64,000 nt of DNA from Duganella guangzhouensis (GTDB taxonomy: Bacteria; Pseudomonadota; Gammaproteobacteria; Burkholderiales; Burkholderiaceae_D), in the NCBI RefSeq assembly GCF_009674535.1, contig NZ_WKJK01000009.1, forward strand, positions 283,464-347,463. Reading direction: 5' to 3'. Position 1 is the first letter of the stretch, and each line of letters begins with the position of its first letter. A program made the translations under genes and the position numbers. Positions 62,001-64,000 of the stretch are shown piece by piece. The notes beneath the pieces were generated by a model. The model searched no databases and had not been told where the DNA came from. It worked only from the letters and a program-made list of their open reading frames with translations.

Positions 62001-64000
62001 TCTCATCAACAGCCTGTACAAGGAGACCATCAATCCTGACGCGATCAGCTTCGACACCAACGTTTCCCGCAATCTGGCCGCGGTCTCGAAGCTGGCGCAA
62101 ACCGCAGCGGTCAATCCCGACGTCATCGCGTTCATCAGCGTAATTGCCACTACCTTGCGCAATCAGGCGGTTAAGACCGATGCCGCCGCCCAGGCTGCGC
62201 TCACGCCATCGGCTAGGGCGGCGCTGCGGGTCACTCAGCTGTATGTGATGCTGCTGGGCCGTGTGCCCGATCCGTCCACACTGATGTCCCGCATCGCTCA
62301 ACTGACCAGCGACCAGACCATCAATGAACTGGCGCAAACGCTACTCAACTCGGCTGAGATCAGCGGCCGCTTGCCGAGCACGCTGTCGAATAGTCAGTTC
62401 GTGCAGAGTTTTTATCAGTTGGCGCTTTACCGCCAACCAGATGCTACCGAGCTCAGCAACCTCACCACACAGCTCGACAACGGTCAGCTCAGCCGGGCGC
62501 AATTGGTACTGGACGCCATCGACGGCGCCTACAACTACACCGGAGGCGACCTCGCCAAGCTAGAGGCCCGCAATATGTTGGTTGGCCGCCTGTCAACCGC
62601 CATGGATGCGGTGGCGGACACCATGAGCAATTACAGCCAGGTGATGAGCAGCGGCTTTAGTACCACGGTTGAAACCCAGCTTGGTGTTGAAATGAAAAAG
62701 TACGTTTCGATAGCGGCCGGCATCAACAGCACCACCACCGAGACCAGCCCGCGCTTGAGCGAGACCTTGGGCTTGCAGGTAGACCGTTGGGGCAACGTGA
62801 CCAAACGTCTGGATGTGCGTGATCCAAACTGGAACACCACTTACGAGTACGACGACAACAACCAGTTGATCGCCACCAGCCGACAAGCGATGGCGCAGGA
62901 CGCCAATGGCAATTACGCCATGCAAACCCTGACCACCAAGACCAATTTTGACGCTCGCGGCAATGTCCTCAGCACCACCGATGCCAAAGGCTACATTAAC
63001 AAGTATGGCTACGATGCCAATGGCAGCCTCAAGACGGAGACCCATGCCGACTACACGACCAGCGCCAGTGCGACAGCGAGCATTGTGTATCTTAACGACG
63101 CGTTCGGTCAGCATCTGACGGTCACGCAGTACTTGAACACCAGCGCCAACGCGGTCAAGACCATCTACACCTACGATAACCTGGGCCGCTTGGCGACGCG
63201 CAGCACCGCCTCGGTGACGGTCTACTACTACAATGGTTCGATCGAGAACAACGCGGCCGGCGTCAGCAAAGACACCTACAGCTATGACGCGCTGGGGCGG
63301 CGCACCAGCGTCAAGACCTCCAATACCACAACCGTCGACCCCAACGGCAACTACACCACCTATACACGCTACGACCTCAACGGCAATATCATTGGGACCA
63401 TCGACGCGAGCGGTGTCGAAACGCTCACCGCTTACGACCTGTTCAACCACAAGATCAAAGAAACGGTGGTCGATAGCGGCAGCACCCCGCAGCGACTGGT
63501 CAAGCAGTGGGGCGTGAGCACTTTCGGTCAAGTCCAGTACTACATCGGGCTGGACGGCAGCCGCACCCTGTACAACTATGACGCCGCAGGCCAGTTGACG
63601 CGCCAGTACATAGACACGCGCGGGGTCGACACCCCGGCCGACCAAGCGCTGCAGGACCTGCGCTACACCTATGAAGACGGCACCGGGCTACTGCTGTCGA
63701 TTGATGATCGCGCCCTGCACCAGCTCACCACCTATAGTTACGACCGGGCCGGCAACCGCCTGACGGAAAAAGTCTGGCTCCAGGAACAGAACCGCGCGGC
63801 ACAGGATCAGATCTTGCGCTACGACGGCTTCAACCGCCTGACCGACATCGTCTCGGCAACCGCCGGTGCCGACTACAACGTTCACTACAAGTACGACCTG
63901 AATGGCAATCGCACCAGCGAGAGCACTGCCTACACCAGTGACAACGGTCAGAAAAAAGTCGTCACGGTCAATTACGACTACGACAAGATGAACCGGCAAA
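50086..64000 (+). CDS. Giant YD-repeat (RHS-type) protein with DUF4214-like insert, partial
   Basis: One frame stays open from ATG 50086 to the window end (4638 codons); 3' end missing. GGGGGAAG lies 7 nt before this ATG; an in-frame ATG at 50071 lacks such a site. No classical signal peptide is seen. The N-terminus (SGNNNGLLNSSAGVLGQ, VFVNIATGNLSLQDQDGF, LTRTYNS) is typical of large exported YD proteins. Residues about 250-2500 carry many YD repeats (YTYDxxGRL). Residues about 2590-4170 are helical repeats of DUF4214 type with two Ala/Asn/Gln-rich coiled stretches. YD repeats resume from about 4220 to the end. YD repeats normally build a hollow beta shell, sometimes enclosing a C-terminal toxin. 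Export by type I secretion is a guess from DUF4214 partners. Base composition by eye is less GC-rich than the neighbours, suggesting transfer. Confidence 0.9.
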   Translation, partial: MVAIVSGNNNGLLNSSAGVLGQQGLLGNALHGSSQEGVFVNIATGNLSLQDQDGFLAAAGINLALTRTYNSQAIFSDSSNKGWQNPLVKQLQLIGNLNDSSSYIQRIDVDGSVSVFNYKSDGVYVSTDGGGGFQTLTAGTGSNLGQWTWTNDRTDLLGPYEVYDMNQGGYIVKAGDQVGVRVTYLYNKLATSPATYQLSKVTDAAGDTVSFAYTVVSGLNRVTVTITPPTADGTAYAVIYDYDAQNRLRSAAVDLTPLDNKNNTVYTTKYSYGEDSGGVPSRLVTGISQDDGTRLTFTYKDGRLEKYTVYASATDNVGNTTSFNYGADRTTTVTDALQHQVVYKYDSKGQLTEVRSSSGTVTYTYDSGQSNGKNVEGNVLSMTDARGMKTVYEYDSNGNRTKQSDSAGNTIVWTYAAGSNLLLSTTSYNDSTLSTPATTRYVYDKFNRLRFKVSPEGRVTEYLYLNLTAANEIQYSSVRMFTAATYSLPADSATLIDLDSLAQWSVQQVKSKLNYTQTNYTYVRGLVKQATTVDNDSATPASTTTYTYFANGQVATETDLLNNKTSYTYDGLGRLLTKTVSDASNKIISSAASSYSASNHVVTEVLYDTRGGTAVAFASNIYTFDGAGRLLNVAKSGVYGVTTNSYDADGQLRYSLAASGQYNYWLYDDVGNQVASIDDSGHLTELIYNQNGQVIQTIRYDTALSAQQLSTLRTLKDGNVADAKLADFRPTEKPPAARRSWNFYDNAGRLIDSVDTAGAITHYEYDAASRLLASTLRATNLSPDALKDLIKTSVDSLLAMTGIEQTSSPNDRSLRRLYDKDGLLVGQIDALGYLTEYRYNAAGFLVKTTAYATKSKQSTTYALDSIRPNQDAARDVTEYRLYDAQNRLVGIVDGDGYLTELAYDTAGRIQTRTRYANKTTAPEAVKLADVKAKITSPTSTDNRVVSYTYDALDRVLTETNTFFVNGTSTSWITTYAYDPNGKLSKVEHDNGGTSVSKTYDTEGRVLTETAGIGAPSTVYAYDANGNLIKKTAPDKSSTLYYYDSDDRLVYTLDAAGQIQQLSYNNYGQVTTTRSYATALDTVTLAGLTGGLATKEIADLLKKSSGDKDHVNLFSYDDAGRLVYTVGADGQVDQRLYNDFSEQKATVHYDVSVGTGVLLGDYAVAFAAVQTLIKNATWRQTSSTEYDAAGRVTYTVNGAGNAQRTAYDGLGNVSDVTQYDPLTQNRALHYEYNKRGQVIDYKDALGNHTLTTYNGFGEAIMRSVLATEGSTTTSAALDSVSRIIYDENGRVAATIDALRVVTFYQYNGDGKVIDQTTYSTPLTASQLTTLDTQLQKASNTSASSPLPETLRGMLVAAATTDAHQQFVYDARGRLTITYTAKASSKWSVTTQTYDDNDNVTSRVSYANLVSVANPRAASTLPAASVSDVRVRMSYDIAGRLTDTLTALNTVGKDGNPIQAPATGSTTNWSLVSLRYDSFGNVLQRTAYAQALSVATDTLTLLDTAAPSAKDVAALKNVAAQNNVTTVYTYNSANRVTYSASAQSTTAAGKIRWAVTGYEYDTAGRLKTSTEFANWSELAPGTSPLATENPLPTADASRDRATNYTYDGAGRLQTSTDAAGGVTTLNYDARGNVIKRTQSSPAQGEVDRVAFTVYDLNNRPLYQIDGLGDVTRNTYDALGNLITVTQYATRIDIGKLATTTVDKLVKTTVNDRIEHYIYDQDGQRRFVLDAGGYLSQQTYDAVGRALISTTYAIAVGSKFVSITDYTVEKAISLLSLAGTAHVTNRSYDAQGNLSTVTDPEGFSESYTYDALGNKLSYKNQLSNEWKYTYDAGGRMLSTTAPAVMVYANGATKTDSGKSLNLVTLQSYDALGNMISRSEGGGSGTTHTTSYGYDLQGRQITTILPENTVYDGNVSADADGRTEAKVKRTINVSYDALGNAVESLDSGNTSFKVYDKLGRVLYDIDALGFVTAYARNGFGEVTTLTRYAKQLDETTLGRLKATHSLSTPTSSPDDRSITTSYDALGRVRTVSEPAVTIYDQQSGTTRQSARVTETEYNVFGEVFRKSVYGKSGATTTAAAVTRSYYDARGYQVAQITALSDKEPLSGYLTTYEFDAEGNQKRVKEYASVVSGWTDSSYGSTPSTSNADRETTYEYDGNGRKTQETQLGALRNGDAASDIKRIYKYDATGNQTYSQIEGGTATITYFDAFGRTTAVAQLAQAGDTTVMPASEFRLDAYGNIIVRVDYASGAATTLKGTIGTQVDTFKAPTADGVKDRYTISKYDAAGHATEVTDAENVKSFLSYDAFGRLKKQWKTVSSTYGTSSITETAYQLNEYDSVGHLVNVKTPGNRDLIKVDVNALLTDPVAISKTMAYNAYGEVISVIITDGTTSRKEYTDYDLAGQIWRTNSGDGVIKLTLFDAQGKPTVQMRSSQASDDPRLQNLVYANLADVLTMGGMQRLDTRYDLLGHALDEGTMHGNDLYFMVRQADGSWVKQTMADGGTMKDGLLVIGDRSDKEATSSYSGNDTVQITVFYKKLNDKDWLSTTQRVSWVDGYPVLNTSGLESGQYEYRVQVKPKLEDPYYRSGGVLQINSTSSDEKAKQLIRLYLLILGRAPDAEGLSAWMAAANAGSTMATIAADMLSQAPRDTLHKQFDSGLSSTQVLQAIYRNRFPGKDLNDPAVAAELAAWAARMDLKSLTIGNNAGQALSDLAAAADTANTLQRQVDALYNYLIKEGGLDYDTSRQLLAEADDTSIDTLKKGSDTAQTQRRDQQLALLYVALYGRAADKEGFDWWTKNAPAPRTIASIATDFLNGDEWKNLQSYAGMSDSQVNQLLINRVYTNLVGHQPDATQLSTWLDKLNSGSITRGEFVVQATDAIARNLSGDSQAIKDRNYLQEQLVVSMTYAHMDGVSSDVSTVIAVGRALISGITPDTKLANLVSQVKLYIQAQKSSASGFTGAASAGAQATPMETHQLQLAQLYVAIYNRAPNVQDFRLWLNSLNTGNPLQAVAKGMLDSSEGLKLYPATLSDSAFIDQVYSTAFTGTPDARSKDIWLKALQNQSRSVVLLDIISDTLYATTEAGKPGRDLFNAKVGVGLTYALNATGNDIDLAKTINSLVTINPVSKSVTISAAMDKISQVAKQLATADALTTAQAASNAANLVSATLAAAISLSPANASAATKADIVAKTPMAAAALRAAQLYVAMLNRGITGIDKLDLGGFLNQTQALYNGTSDVVAAQAMLNSDEGTALFPLTMTGRDFVIKFYSLLTGGHEIPNPADLDAWIAKASNRTMFGATAVAMLDDLVSSNAINDATGNDLLLKDRATFDRNLATLLSQLSSDASQAALAASAVLSAVQDAQSKAAAASTAATAVTGSIAAAAGTNEKYVLEIARLYVGILNRGAGSGETPIDYEGFTYWLRVDKEKVDTLYGIATGMLLSTDGQKIFGGLSDDAFIAKLYQKFFNRQPTAQDTYWPDRLKSGTPRGQLLAEMITSMLDTVYPLPSEYDAASAFNQRVSLALSNFYNAPATATAISQAATDYSNANTSFNNASATLQAKQAALDTANSAKPQSYPAVIAAQQAINYLNSPYLTDLINLRVALRLPTDYNTIAADLDALAAGTRKLTDIAASINLSITDRAAFYSALFSRILNRQDADGQAWWATNSVKPEDARYSDPGFLVWDFVQSCFAELNGTQSAYPMRVRNNFPTEISSVTTQNRNIATPLAASYNTALQNANNDIAQRRSTAQQEYNTALTAYNNANTTLQQKKSLNDYARLMMTSLSMTIAVVNNQDKAAAAMASKLRADDTLKAAQASLASLKSVKDNGISTMTIDQLVTFANIAVNVGKSINPLYDLNYALANVADASVAMALSAKNTAAASTAAQNVLQTVQVYALLLNRAPTLTELNLALAALASGQTMDSYVNDLIAANTAAFPAGLSNDDFVRQLYLSFRSSPPDDTGLRFWSGTLSGAQAVTRGKLVTNLINSLYKETINPDAISFDTNVSRNLAAVSKLAQTAAVNPDVIAFISVIATTLRNQAVKTDAAAQAALTPSARAALRVTQLYVMLLGRVPDPSTLMSRIAQLTSDQTINELAQTLLNSAEISGRLPSTLSNSQFVQSFYQLALYRQPDATELSNLTTQLDNGQLSRAQLVLDAIDGAYNYTGGDLAKLEARNMLVGRLSTAMDAVADTMSNYSQVMSSGFSTTVETQLGVEMKKYVSIAAGINSTTTETSPRLSETLGLQVDRWGNVTKRLDVRDPNWNTTYEYDDNNQLIATSRQAMAQDANGNYAMQTLTTKTNFDARGNVLSTTDAKGYINKYGYDANGSLKTETHADYTTSASATASIVYLNDAFGQHLTVTQYLNTSANAVKTIYTYDNLGRLATRSTASVTVYYYNGSIENNAAGVSKDTYSYDALGRRTSVKTSNTTTVDPNGNYTTYTRYDLNGNIIGTIDASGVETLTAYDLFNHKIKETVVDSGSTPQRLVKQWGVSTFGQVQYYIGLDGSRTLYNYDAAGQLTRQYIDTRGVDTPADQALQDLRYTYEDGTGLLLSIDDRALHQLTTYSYDRAGNRLTEKVWLQEQNRAAQDQILRYDGFNRLTDIVSATAGADYNVHYKYDLNGNRTSESTAYTSDNGQKKVVTVNYDYDKMNRQ
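57860..62600 (+). repeat. Block of DUF4214-like repeats inside the giant protein
   Basis: At least a dozen helical units share the pattern LYxxLxGRxPDxxGLxxW followed by a small-residue stretch and ML/FLxS. Clear copies start near 57876 (LIRLYLLILGRAPDAEGL), 58390 (LLYVALYGRAADKEGFDWW), 58990 (LYVAIYNRAP), 59650 (LYVAMLNRG), 60235 (LYVGILNRGAG), 60980 (FYSALFSRILNRQDADG), 61725 (VYALLLNRAP) and 62230 (LYVMLLGRVPDP). Each is followed by a second, more diverged unit beginning FIxxxYxxxF. Ala/Asn/Gln-rich, probably coiled stretches lie at about 60650-60780 and 61225-61370. Confidence 0.8.

Overview
The window is high-GC DNA, dense with genes, apparently from a Gram-negative betaproteobacterium. 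Inference from gene content (Rhizobium-type rhamnose operon, many TonB receptors and exported carbohydrate enzymes, czcICBA, a giant YD-repeat gene) points to the Oxalobacteraceae (Duganella/Massilia/Janthinobacterium group). No rRNA, tRNA, CRISPR array, transposase or phage gene was seen.

Layout. 1-1281: 5' part of a sensor histidine kinase (minus), cut by the window edge. 1370-7686: a small lipoprotein, then a czcICBA heavy-metal efflux operon whose last codons lie inside a tandem palindromic repeat (7627-7741). 7753-19281: plant-polymer enzymes: a tannase/feruloyl-esterase lipoprotein, a GH3 and a GH43 glycosidase, a GH106 alpha-L-rhamnosidase, and a two-subunit C-glycoside deglycosidase-like pair, with a LysR regulator. 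19458-20102: a TetR regulator. 20107-32179: a complete L-rhamnose catabolic locus on the minus strand (rhaR-lldD, then rhaD-rhaI-rhaS-rhaT-rhaP-rhaQ-rhaK and a DeoR-type sensor domain with no DNA-binding part). 32268-49435: mostly exported proteins: a GH43-like beta-propeller, an orphan sugar-binding protein, a lactonase/hydrolase fusion, an alpha/beta hydrolase, two TonB-dependent receptors, a dienelactone-hydrolase-like protein, an exported methyltransferase, a mutarotase-like protein, a sulfatase and a PL4 rhamnogalacturonan lyase. 49436-50085: gene-poor, partly AT-rich DNA with a possible decayed gene. 50086-64000: one open reading frame without a stop, encoding at least 4638 residues of YD (RHS-type) repeats interrupted by about 1580 residues of helical DUF4214-like repeats.

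How it works together (inference). PL4 lyase, GH106 rhamnosidase, GH43/GH3 glycosidases and feruloyl esterase would release rhamnose-containing oligomers and aglycones from pectic rhamnogalacturonan or plant phenolic glycosides. TonB receptors would take in oligomers, RhaSTPQ would import L-rhamnose, and RhaI-RhaK-RhaD-LldD would convert it to DHAP and pyruvate. The C-glycoside deglycosidase-like pair suggests plant C-glycosides are also substrates, but no partner sugar oxidase is visible here. The czc operon, the histidine kinase and the giant YD protein are separate modules.

Most unusual items: a start-codon-to-start-codon palindromic intergenic region (42305-42531), the HTH-less DeoR sensor domain, the C-glycoside deglycosidase-like pair, a hydrolase domain with its nucleophile replaced by Gly, and the DUF4214 insertion inside the giant YD protein.
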